A DNA stretch of 64,000 nucleotides from CAYTGR01 sp964437445 (GTDB lineage: Bacteria; Chloroflexota; Anaerolineae; B4-G1; SLSP01): assembly GCA_964437445.1 (NCBI GenBank), contig CAYTGR010000008.1, positions 1-64,000 on the forward strand. The letters run 5' to 3'. The notes below the pieces were generated by a model, which was not told the DNA's origin, did not search any database, and saw nothing but the letters and a program-made list of their open reading frames with translations. How positions within the stretch are numbered: position 1 is the stretch's first letter; the number at the start of each line of letters is the position of its first letter. A program made the translations under genes and the position numbers. Positions 48,217 through 57,532 of this stretch are shown here, piece after piece.

Positions 48217-51200
48217 ATGAACTGGCGAGGCTGGATTGCCGGGTTGATCCTGGCGACCTTGGGGTTGGGACTATGGTCTGCCTTGTATGTTTCCCGCGTG
48301 AGTGTTGTGGCGGCGACGGCTGCGCCGAATGCAGCCATGCCGGCGGCTGTTGGACAGCCGGAGTATGCGCCGGGAGTGGTGCTGGTGAAAGTGCGAACCG
48401 GAGTGGTGTTGACAGCGAGACCCAACCGCACAGTACAGGCGGCGCGGCCAGCGTTGGATGCAGCCCTGGCGGAGGTGGGTGCGCGTGGCAGTCAGCCGGT
48501 ATTTGCGGGGGCGCCTGCAACGGGGCTGGGGCGCGTGTACCGGCTTGCCCTGGCTCCCGCGACCACGGTGCTATCGGCAGTAGCGGCCCTGGCGGCGAAT
48601 CCTGATCTGGAATGGGTCGAGCCGGATTACCGCGCCCGCCCGGCTGTGACTCCCAACGACCCGCTCTATGCCGGGCAATGGGGCCTGGTGCAGATCGCCG
48701 CGCCGGCCGCCTGGGAAATGGTGACGGGGACGGCCCAGGTGGTCATCGCAGTAGTGGATAGCGGGATGGATACTGCCCATTCCGACCTCGTTGCCAACCT
48801 ATGGGTTAACCCCGGCGAGGTGCCCAGCAACGGCGTGGACGACGACAACAACGGCTACGTGGATGACGTGTACGGCTGGAACTTCGTGAGCGACGACAAC
48901 GACATCACCGACAGCTACGGCCATGGAACGCAAGTGGCCGGAGTCCTCGCGGCGGTGACGGATAATGGCTTGGGTGGCGCTGGAGTCTGCTGGCACTGTC
49001 GGATCATGCCGGTCAAAGTGATGGCCGATTCAGGTCTTTCCAACTACTCAGACGTGGCCGCCGGGGTGCGTTATGCCGCCGACAAGGGAGCGCAAGTCAT
49101 CAACCTGAGCCTGGGCGGATACGCCTACTCCAACGCGCTGCGCGAAGCAGTGGAGTATGCCACGAGCCAGGGCGCAGTGGTGGTTGGCGGCGCGGGCAAT
49201 GATAGCGTCAACACACCATTCTACCCGGCGGCCTATGAGAGGGTGCTGGCAGTCGCCGGCACGACCCGGACGGATACCAAAGCCCTCTCCAGCAACTACG
49301 GTGTATGGGTGGACCTTGACGCGCCGGCAGTGGAGATTACCACCACCTACCTGGGCGGCGATTGGGGCCCGGCCTCCGGCACGAGCATGGCCGCTCCCTT
49401 TGTGGCGGGTGTAGCGGCGTTGATTCGCAGCCGACAGCCTGGCTGGAGTGCTGCGTTGGTGCGCAATCAGCTGGTGCAGACGGCCGATCCGCTGGACACG
49501 CTGAATCCAGCCTACGCCGGGCAGTTGGGAGCCGGGCGGGTTAACGCAGCGCAGGCAATGCAGGATCCGCGACCGGCCCTGGTGCTCGCCGGCACGAGCG
49601 TCAACGGTGATCCGGCGGGTCGCCCGACACCGGGCACCACAGTAGCGCTGACCGCGACGTTGCGCAACGACTGGTGGGACGCCATAAGTGTGACCGGGAC
49701 GCTGACCACCGCCGACGCCTTTGTAACACTGGAGCAAGCAACGGCGAGCTACGGCACGTTGGCCTCCGGTGCCACAGGGGCCAATACCCCGGTGTACACT
49801 TTCACAGTGGCGGCGGGCGCGGGCTACAACCATACCATCCCCTTCACGCTCGCCGTGACGGCCAACGGCGGTGCGTACACGACAACACTCCCACTGACCA
49901 TCACCACGCGCAGCGGCGACGAGCCGTTCTGCGGCACGATTGCCGAGGACCTGGTGTGGACCAGTGACAAACGATACATCATCAATTGTAATGTCGGTGT
50001 CGCGCCAGGCTATACGCTGACAATCCAGGCAGGGACAGAGGTACGCTTTAACGGGAACTATACACTCAATGTGGGTGGGGCGTTGATTGCCGACGGGACG
50101 GCCGCGCAGCCCATCCGCTTTATGCCGCATACCGATGGGGACTGGGCAGGTCTTTTGTTTGATGACTCCAGTATAGATGCACGAGCAACGGTCGGCGGGA
50201 CATACCTGAGCGGCAACCTCATGCGCTACACCTGGATTGAGAGCGCGACACAGGGCATTAGCTGCATGAACGCCACACCGTACCTGGAGCACGTAACATT
50301 GACTGGCGGTGGGATGGTCTGTGCTGGTGGCGATACATCATTGTGGGTGCAAGAGAGCAACTTAAGTGGTGACATGCAGGTGAGCATAGGCAGCGAGGTG
50401 GATAGTGTTCAAGGAACTTGGATAACCCGGACATCGATGCCCACTGTGCGCGCGGGATTAGCTGCGGCAGCTGCGCCTAACGGTAAACTCTATGCCATCG
50501 GTGGATCATTATCCGGTGGGAATCATCTGGACACAGTGGAAGAATATGACCCGACGACAGATACCTGGACAGCTCGCGCCCCGATGCCCACGGCCCGTGC
50601 CTATCTGGCTGTAGCGACCGCGTCCAACGGCCAGCTCTATGCCATCGGGGGGTCATCCAGTGGGGGTTTTCTGGCGACAGTGGAGGCCTACGACCCGCTA
50701 ACAGATACCTGGACGACTCGCGCCCCGATGTCCACGGCCCGTGCCTATCTGGCCGTGGTGGCCGCCCCCAACGGCAAGCTCTATGCCATCGGGGGATACA
50801 ATGGGAGCCACCTGGCAACAGTGGAAGAATACGACCCGGCGACAGACACCTGGACAACCCGCACCTCCATGCCCACCGTGCGCGAAGGGTTGGCCGCGGC
50901 GGCTGCGCCTGATGGCTGGCTGTATGCCATCGGGGGAGCGCGCATCGGCGGGGCTCTGGCAACGGTGGAGGCATATGACCCGGCAACGGATACCTGGACG
51001 ACCCGCACCCCCATGCCCACTGTACGCGAGTATCTGGCCGTGGCGGCCGCGCCCAATGGCCGACTCTATGCTATTGGGGGATATGGTCACAGCGGTTGGT
51101 TGAAAACGGTGGAAGAATACAACCCGGCAACGGATATCTGGACAGCCCGCACCCCCATGCTGACAGTACGCGGGTCCCTGGCTGTGGCGGCTGCCCCCAG

Positions 51201-53529
51201 CGGCCAGCTGTATGCCATGGGGGGGTATAACAACAATGGCACTTGGGCGACGGTGGAGGAATTTATGTCGCCCACTGAGAATTATGGCTACCATGTTTTG
51301 CGCAGTACGCTGCACGGCAGCCTCTCTCTGCCGGGCGATTCCGAAGTGTTGAGCAACACTGCCGATGGCAGTATCACCATCGACGGCGGCGGCATGATCG
51401 CGGATAGCAGGGCTAACGGCAACCTTAGTCTTGGCAATGGCTGGGCCTTGACCAACACCGTCACCAGCGGTGGTATTAGCATCGGTAAGGGCTTGGCGCT
51501 GAACAACCTGATACGAGGCGGCAGTCTCACTATTGGCGGTGGCGTGGCGCGCAATAACAATATCGAGAACGTGCCCGACTGGGGCATCCAGGCCAGCGGC
51601 AATACCATTTTGGAATACAACCGCGTCGTTGGTTGTGCCAATGGCATTCAGGCCAGTGGCGGCACGACACAGAATAACCTTATCGCCAATACTGCCGGCG
51701 TAGGACTGGAACTCGGCGCAGCAACGACGGTGTTAAGTAACACCTTCACCGGTATCGGCGGCAGCGCGGTCAAGCTTACAGCCGGAACGGCAATGACACT
51801 CACCGGCAACAACTTTGAGTTCAACCCTGGCGCTTACGATGTAGAAGACCAGGTGTCGCAAACTACGCTGCTGGCCATAGATGCACGTAATAACTGGTGG
51901 GGCACTACCAACGGGGCAGCAATTCAGCAGCGGATCTTCGACTTCAACGATAATTACACCATCGGCACCGTGTTATACAGCCCGGTCCTGACGCAACCTT
52001 CCACCACCGCGCCCGCCTATATGCGGGCAGTCACGCTCACGCCAGAGAGCCCGGTAGGGATCGAAACTGTGACATTTGAGGTGCTGTTCAGCCGCGAAAT
52101 GGATACGCAGAGCACGCCAGAACTGACGTTCATCGACTCATTCCGCGCTCCAATGCCCACAGCCCGTGAGTGGGTGGCCGTAGCCGCCGCGCCCAATGGC
52201 CGGCTCTATGCTATCGGCGGGAATAACAGCAGCATTTTGACAACCGTGGAAGAATACAACCCGGTGACAAACACCTGGGCGGTCCGCACGCCTATGCCTA
52301 CTGCGCGCTCCGTATTGGCTGTGGCAACCGCGCTCAACGGTAAAATCTATGCTATCGGAGGATACAACGAAAACCACCTGGCAACGGTGGAAGAATATGA
52401 CCCGGCAACAGACACCTGGGCGGCGCGCGCCCCTATGCCTACTGCCCGTTATGCATTAGCCGTCGCAGCCGCACCCAATGGTTGGCTCTATGCCATCGGA
52501 GGCTGCGGTTCCAGCGGTTGCCCCGTGACGACGGTGGAAGCCTACAATCCAGCGACAGACACCTGGATGCCTCGTGCTTCTCTGCCCACCGCACGCTTTG
52601 GGTTGGTCGCGGCAGCTGCAGCTAATGGCAAGCTTTATGCTATCGGGGGAACCAACGGAAGCTACTTGGGAACAGTGGAGGAATATGACCCGGCAACGAA
52701 TACCTGGCGGGCTCGTGCGTCCATGCCCACCCCACGCTCGGCATTGGCGGTGGCGGTCGCGCCTGACGGTCAGCTCTATGTTGTTGGCGGGGACAACAAC
52801 GGTCCGCTGGCAACAGTAGAGGCCTACAACCCGGCGACGGACACCTGGACGGTCCTCGCTCCCCTGCACACTGCACGTTCGGCGTTGGCTGCGGCGGCAG
52901 CCAACGGCCGGCTTTATGCCATCGGGGGATGGAACGGCATAGGCTATCTGGCAACGGTAGAAGCATTCACAGGGGCTCACGCAGAATTCTACGGCGGTAC
53001 CTGGTCCGCCCCTACCCGCTACCGCGCTGCTTATGATTTTTCTACTCTCATCTCGCGTGGTGTCTATAACCTCACTGTTGCTGGCGCACAGGGTACGGAC
53101 GGCATCACTATTGCGCCCAACTCGGCCACTACCTTCACGATGGACTATCTCATCCCTATCGGCGACACCACACCGCCGCTCACGCCGGCAGTCGCAGCCT
53201 GTAGTACAGCCACGTTGGATACACTTTCTGCACAGTGGCGGGCTCACGACCAGGAGTCAGCCATCACACAATACCGATATGCTATCGGTACTACCGCCGG
53301 TGGCGGGGAGGTAGTGAACTGGACTATCACGACTACCACTGCCATCACCCGTACGAACCTCACGCTGCTGGCCGGGCAGACCTACTATATCAGCATCAAA
53401 GCATGCAACGAAGGCGGCTTGTGGAGTGAGAAAGGCGTGAGTGGTGGCGTAGTTGCTGGTTCGGCCGGTTGTACCCAGCTACCGTCGTTCCCACTTTACT
53501 TGCCGCTGGTCTTGCGACTACATCCGTAA
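48217..53529 (+). CDS. Secreted S8 subtilase with two Kelch blocks and a beta-helix-like region
   Basis: ATG 48217 follows GGAGG. The 1770-residue product has a signal peptide (1-33) and a propeptide with YAPGVVLVKVRTG. An intact subtilisin domain follows: Asp181 in IAVVDSGMDTAH, His236 in SYGHGTQVAGV, Ser390 in GTSMAAPFVAG. A beta-rich segment leads to Kelch block 1 (about 729-1015, units ending YAIGG and TVEEYDPATDTW). A parallel beta-helix-like region (about 1020-1270) comes next, then Kelch block 2 (about 1308-1585), and a fibronectin-like C-terminus ending LYLPLVLRLHP. It is probably a cell-surface or released protease with glycan- or protein-binding propellers. Confidence 0.9.
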   Translation: MNWRGWIAGLILATLGLGLWSALYVSRVSVVAATAAPNAAMPAAVGQPEYAPGVVLVKVRTGVVLTARPNRTVQAARPALDAALAEVGARGSQPVFAGAPATGLGRVYRLALAPATTVLSAVAALAANPDLEWVEPDYRARPAVTPNDPLYAGQWGLVQIAAPAAWEMVTGTAQVVIAVVDSGMDTAHSDLVANLWVNPGEVPSNGVDDDNNGYVDDVYGWNFVSDDNDITDSYGHGTQVAGVLAAVTDNGLGGAGVCWHCRIMPVKVMADSGLSNYSDVAAGVRYAADKGAQVINLSLGGYAYSNALREAVEYATSQGAVVVGGAGNDSVNTPFYPAAYERVLAVAGTTRTDTKALSSNYGVWVDLDAPAVEITTTYLGGDWGPASGTSMAAPFVAGVAALIRSRQPGWSAALVRNQLVQTADPLDTLNPAYAGQLGAGRVNAAQAMQDPRPALVLAGTSVNGDPAGRPTPGTTVALTATLRNDWWDAISVTGTLTTADAFVTLEQATASYGTLASGATGANTPVYTFTVAAGAGYNHTIPFTLAVTANGGAYTTTLPLTITTRSGDEPFCGTIAEDLVWTSDKRYIINCNVGVAPGYTLTIQAGTEVRFNGNYTLNVGGALIADGTAAQPIRFMPHTDGDWAGLLFDDSSIDARATVGGTYLSGNLMRYTWIESATQGISCMNATPYLEHVTLTGGGMVCAGGDTSLWVQESNLSGDMQVSIGSEVDSVQGTWITRTSMPTVRAGLAAAAAPNGKLYAIGGSLSGGNHLDTVEEYDPTTDTWTARAPMPTARAYLAVATASNGQLYAIGGSSSGGFLATVEAYDPLTDTWTTRAPMSTARAYLAVVAAPNGKLYAIGGYNGSHLATVEEYDPATDTWTTRTSMPTVREGLAAAAAPDGWLYAIGGARIGGALATVEAYDPATDTWTTRTPMPTVREYLAVAAAPNGRLYAIGGYGHSGWLKTVEEYNPATDIWTARTPMLTVRGSLAVAAAPSGQLYAMGGYNNNGTWATVEEFMSPTENYGYHVLRSTLHGSLSLPGDSEVLSNTADGSITIDGGGMIADSRANGNLSLGNGWALTNTVTSGGISIGKGLALNNLIRGGSLTIGGGVARNNNIENVPDWGIQASGNTILEYNRVVGCANGIQASGGTTQNNLIANTAGVGLELGAATTVLSNTFTGIGGSAVKLTAGTAMTLTGNNFEFNPGAYDVEDQVSQTTLLAIDARNNWWGTTNGAAIQQRIFDFNDNYTIGTVLYSPVLTQPSTTAPAYMRAVTLTPESPVGIETVTFEVLFSREMDTQSTPELTFIDSFRAPMPTAREWVAVAAAPNGRLYAIGGNNSSILTTVEEYNPVTNTWAVRTPMPTARSVLAVATALNGKIYAIGGYNENHLATVEEYDPATDTWAARAPMPTARYALAVAAAPNGWLYAIGGCGSSGCPVTTVEAYNPATDTWMPRASLPTARFGLVAAAAANGKLYAIGGTNGSYLGTVEEYDPATNTWRARASMPTPRSALAVAVAPDGQLYVVGGDNNGPLATVEAYNPATDTWTVLAPLHTARSALAAAAANGRLYAIGGWNGIGYLATVEAFTGAHAEFYGGTWSAPTRYRAAYDFSTLISRGVYNLTVAGAQGTDGITIAPNSATTFTMDYLIPIGDTTPPLTPAVAACSTATLDTLSAQWRAHDQESAITQYRYAIGTTAGGGEVVNWTITTTTAITRTNLTLLAGQTYYISIKACNEGGLWSEKGVSGGVVAGSAGCTQLPSFPLYLPLVLRLHP

Positions 53530-53564
53530 TACAATGATAGAACTACCCGGTAAGTGGAACAAAT

Positions 53565-53585
53565 CGGCCATTTGCAAAATGGCCG
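53565..53585 (+). terminator. Hairpin after the subtilase gene
   Basis: CGGCCATTT and AAATGGCCG form a perfect 9-bp stem with a GCA loop 35 bases after the stop. No T run follows, so terminator activity is uncertain. Confidence 0.4.
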
Positions 53586-53591
53586 AATCCC

Positions 53592-53619
53592 TTGACAGAG
53601 CCCCAAGCCGTGCTACAGT
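53592..53619 (+). promoter_or_regulatory. Promoter for the STAND ATPase gene
   Basis: A consensus TTGACA and TACAGT are 16 bases apart, about 65 bases ahead of the ATG at 53686. Confidence 0.65.
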
Positions 53620-53685
53620 GAAGATGGGCGGCTCAGGCAGTAAATTGATAGACTAAGAAATGACCGTGCAATCTACGGGAGTAAT

Positions 53686-55878
53686 ATGAATGAGCGGGAA
53701 GTAGTACAGGCAGCCTTGGACCGCGCCAATTACATTTTGGGGTTATTGGAAACACAGGCCGCCGGGTACACTGTTTTGACCATCCCCGTACCGCTCCAGC
53801 TGGAATTGGAAGAAAAGCGTAAAGAGGTAAACAGCCTGGCAGCACGCCTGGCACAGATGGAGGGACGCGGGCGAGTACCCGATAACTTGCCTGGCCGAGC
53901 CCCCATTTTCGTGGGTCGGCAGGAGGAATTGGCCCGCTGTCTGGAGGTATTAGCGCCTGAAGGGCGGGAGTGGGTAGTCGTGATAGATGGGCAGGGCGGT
54001 ATAGGTAAAACCGCCCTGGCCTTGGAAGCCGCCCATCAGGCACGGGAATACGCCTGGTTTGACGCCTACTGTTTTGTTTCGGCCAAAACCACCTGGCTTT
54101 CTCCGGAAGGAGTGCGTCAAGAGACCCTCGCTTTGACTTCTCTGAATGCTTTTGTGCGCGAGACGGCCCGTCTGCTGGACTGCGCGGCCGCCAACCAGAC
54201 CAGCGATCCAGCTGAGCGCCGATGGCTGTTGCTGGATGAATTGCGCGGGCGGCGGGCCTTGCTGATTTGGGACAATCTGGAAACGTTGACCCAGACAGAA
54301 CGTGACCAAATCTCCGAGTTTTTGCGGCGTTTGCCCGGTGCGAATAAAGCCATCTTGACCAGCCGCCGCCACACTGGCGAGAGCGCCCTGACCTTGCGAT
54401 TGGACAGCCTCGCGGAGCAGGAGTCGTTTTTGCTGATGGAAGCCCTGGCCCGCCGGGCGCCGCGCGTGGCCGCCGAGCTGCAAGCAGCTGGCATGGCTGG
54501 CCGTCGCGCTTTGCATGACGCAGCCGGCGGCAACCCACTGGTCTTGCAATATGCGCTGGGTTTTGTGGCCGACAAAGGGTTGAGTGTCGCGCAGGCTGCC
54601 GCCCGCGTGCGTGAGGCCGACCGTGCCGGCAATCTTTATCGTTTTCTCTTTGCGGATGCTGCGCAGGCGCTGCCGGCAACTGATCAGGCTATCCTTTCCG
54701 CGCTAACCGGCTTTGCCACTCCGGTTGAAGTTAGTACCTTAGCGGGCATCGTTAACTGCACCATCCGCGAAGCCGAAACGGCAGTAGAACGTCTGGTGAT
54801 TTCGTCACTGGTCAATGCGGTGGGCGGTGGACGTTACGGCTTGCATCCACTCACCCGCACCTTTGTGCGCGCGGCACTAGACGGCGAATCATTCCCCGGC
54901 GTGCCGACACTGGGCTTAGATCCGGCCGCGCGCCGGGCGGCGTTACAGTATTGGGTCGCCTATGCGGAAAAGTACGGCGGCTGGAGTACCGGGTCTTACC
55001 AGACTTTTGCACAGCTGGAGGCGGAATGGGCCAACCTGGAAGCAGCGGCGGGCGAGCTATGGGCACTTACCGGCCTACCGAACCAATTGCGAGAGGCGGA
55101 GGCCGCCCGCCTGTTGACAGCGCTGTCGCGCGACCTGATGCGGTTCCTTATGTTTCGGGGCTACTGGGACGAGCGCCTACGGCTTGCGGAGTGGGCTTAT
55201 ATAGCCAGCGAGGCTGTGAGCGATACGTTGGCGGCCGGTTGGGCGGCCTATAACATGGCGACCCTGCACTACAATCGCGCTGAAACTGACCTGGCGGCCA
55301 CCTGGGCCGCGCGTATGACTGCGGCGATGAAACAGGCCGCTGACCCGCGGGGACAGGCCTACGCACTCCGGCAACAGGGCCTGGTTGCCCGCCAACAAGG
55401 AGCGCTGGTCGCCGCGGAACATGATTTTCTCGCGGCATTAGCCCAGTACGAAACTTTGGACGATCAAGGTGGGATCGCTATTGTTTTGAATGACTTAGGG
55501 CGACTCTGGCTCATGCAACGCCAATATGACCGCGCCGAGGAATACTACCGCCGGGCTCTGGCGATTGACGAACAGCGCCACCATTGGGAAGGGGTCGCCA
55601 ACCGAAGCGGTAACCTGGGCTTGGTGGCGTTGGAACGGGGACAATTTCAGGCAGCCCGCCCCTGGTTTGAGCAGGCACTCTCCTTGGCTCGCGAGATAGG
55701 ACGTGAGGACCTGGTAGCTGACATGCTCTATGGTCTGGCGCGGGTGCTGGAAGCAACGGGAGACTGCGCAGCAGCCTTACCATTGGCGGAGGAGTGTCTG
55801 CGCATCCGCGCGCGTTTACGCCACCGGAATCTGGGGCCGGCCCACGAATTGGTGCTGCGGCTGTCACAGCACAACTGA
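53686..55878 (+). CDS. STAND/NB-ARC ATPase with TPR sensor
   Basis: The 730-residue protein has a small N-terminal domain (about 1-60, REVVQAALDRANYILGLLET). The NB-ARC core comes next: FVGRQEEL, Walker A DGQGGIGKTALALEAA near residue 100, Walker B RALLIWDNLETL near 195, sensor AILTSRRHTG and GGNPLVLQYALG near 285. A winged-helix part and about six TPR units follow (DLGRLWLMQRQYDRAEEYYR and relatives). STAND proteins are ligand-triggered switches in signalling, transcription control or phage defence. The N-terminal piece resembles a small effector-associated adaptor; a partner effector is not adjacent. It stands alone. Confidence 0.85.
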   Translation: MNEREVVQAALDRANYILGLLETQAAGYTVLTIPVPLQLELEEKRKEVNSLAARLAQMEGRGRVPDNLPGRAPIFVGRQEELARCLEVLAPEGREWVVVIDGQGGIGKTALALEAAHQAREYAWFDAYCFVSAKTTWLSPEGVRQETLALTSLNAFVRETARLLDCAAANQTSDPAERRWLLLDELRGRRALLIWDNLETLTQTERDQISEFLRRLPGANKAILTSRRHTGESALTLRLDSLAEQESFLLMEALARRAPRVAAELQAAGMAGRRALHDAAGGNPLVLQYALGFVADKGLSVAQAAARVREADRAGNLYRFLFADAAQALPATDQAILSALTGFATPVEVSTLAGIVNCTIREAETAVERLVISSLVNAVGGGRYGLHPLTRTFVRAALDGESFPGVPTLGLDPAARRAALQYWVAYAEKYGGWSTGSYQTFAQLEAEWANLEAAAGELWALTGLPNQLREAEAARLLTALSRDLMRFLMFRGYWDERLRLAEWAYIASEAVSDTLAAGWAAYNMATLHYNRAETDLAATWAARMTAAMKQAADPRGQAYALRQQGLVARQQGALVAAEHDFLAALAQYETLDDQGGIAIVLNDLGRLWLMQRQYDRAEEYYRRALAIDEQRHHWEGVANRSGNLGLVALERGQFQAARPWFEQALSLAREIGREDLVADMLYGLARVLEATGDCAAALPLAEECLRIRARLRHRNLGPAHELVLRLSQHN

Positions 55879-56048
55879 GTGCTAAATGAGCGCCCCCATC
55901 CTCAACTGGATTTCCCTGCTCCATGTGGCGTGGCTCCCGTAGACAGGTCGTCGCGCATGACTGAGAGCTCTCGGTGCCTTGAAACCCTGTTTAGGTGCAA
56001 AGGTGCAACTCCACAAAGCGCGACAACTACCTCTTCATTAATTCATTA

Positions 56049-57484
56049 TCAAGACCAATCGGCCAACACCACCGGCAAATAGAGCCGCTGAGGGACTCTG
56101 ACCAGCCGGTAATACGCCACCTCCACCCCATTGACCACCGGAGCGTAGGTGAAGTGGAGCGCCTCCTCCACGACGGTGATCAGCTGACGCTCAAGACACT
56201 GGCCGTCCCGCCCATAGGCGCAAACCTGCACGCGGGCCTGGTCGGGCCAGCCGGGCCGGGGCCGGAGCGTGAGGCTGGTGGCCGTCCCCCAAGGCTGCCA
56301 GACGGTGAGGGCGTCCCCCGTGCGCTTTTCCACGATGAAATGGGCGGTGCCCGACAGCGGTTCGCCGTTGTAGCTGTCAAACAGCCCCGCGACGGTGTCC
56401 TGCTGGTTGGTCACATAGACCCCACCCGGTGAAAGCCGGTGTGAATCCACCGCATAGGCGGTGACAGCACTCCAGTTCGCCGTGACACTGAAGGTCTCAA
56501 AGGCAGTGAGCGACACCTCCGGCGCGACCCACCGGAAATCCACCGCCAGCTCGTCGGCATAGGGGGAGAGCACCTCCGACTGCACGACCGCGACCAGGTC
56601 CAGCCAGGGGCTCTCCAGACCGCCGCCGTAGGGGGAAGCGTTCAAGTCATAACTGAGCAGATACCCCGTGACGAGATTCCAACGCAGGGTGGCCAGGTTG
56701 ATGGTGAAGGATTCCGGCGCCAGGTTGTGCTGGTAGAAGAGCACCTTGTCCCGGACCAGGAAAGCGGTCAGGGGGTAGACCTGCCAGTTCCCGGCCCCCC
56801 ACCAGGCCGTCGCCGCGCCGCTGCTGACCTGCGGGAGCCAATAGCTGCCGTGAAAGCCCAGCTCGGTCTCGGCCAGCCGGTCGTAGCCGCTTTCGGTCAT
56901 CAGCAGGTGAGCGGAGTAGACGCGGGTGTGCTCCAGCCAGCCGGCAAGGTAGGTCGTGGGCTGCGGGGCGGCCGGGTTGGAGTCAAAATCCAGCGCGCGC
57001 GCCCCGATTTGATCCTCAAAGACGAGATCGCCGGGAGTTCCCCGGTCATTTGTTGCATGAGTTGCGCCAGGCGCTGCTGCACCGTCGCCCCGTGGGGGGA
57101 GACCACGTAGCCGCCGTGCAGCCACAGGTAGGCGGGCAAGCCGGCGTTGAAAGCCGAGTCGCGCGCCGCGTTTTCCGGCGTGCAGGGCGGGGGCTCGGCC
57201 GAGCCGGTGTAGCATTCGTACAGCGGGTTGTCGTCCCGGTCCAGGACCGCCGTTGCCGTCGGGACCAGCCCCTGAAAAGTGGGCGCTTCGTCGTCCCACC
57301 AGGTCAGATTGGTGTAGGGCAGGTTCAAGAACCCGGCCGCCTGGGCCGCCCGGAACAGCGCCACCGTCTCGGTCAGCGTCCCGAACACCGGTTTGGGCGG
57401 CAGCAGGTCGGGGTAGTTCTCGTCAAAACTGGGGATAGAGACCGAGATTGAGTTAGGTAGACTCAAAAGATTCAAGCGATGCAA
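56049..57484 (-). pseudogene. Frameshifted, N-terminally truncated glycosidase-like gene
   Basis: Two minus-strand frames together read as one protein. Residues from VFGTLTETVALFRAAQAAGF to RLAQLMQQMTGE lie in one frame. The rest, from GDLVFEDQIGARALDF to the end LYLPVVLADWS, lies in another. The switch falls near 57031-57045 in a run of G and C bases. The usual N-terminal half is missing: the frame opens only 30 codons before recognisable sequence and abuts the next gene. The content resembles DUF6259-type glycosidase-like proteins (TNLTWWDDEAPTF), but the family is uncertain. The LYLPVV ending resembles the tail of the subtilase. Confidence 0.65.
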
Positions 57485-57532
57485 GAACCCGATCTTTCAT
57501 ACTTTGAACGGTTTCTGTGAGCAGCGTAAGAT

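Noticed and set aside
50402..52960. Regularly repeated DNA in the subtilase gene as a CRISPR or satellite array
   Set aside because: The repeats are about 140-150 bases, in frame and encode Kelch units; there are no short identical repeats with unique spacers.
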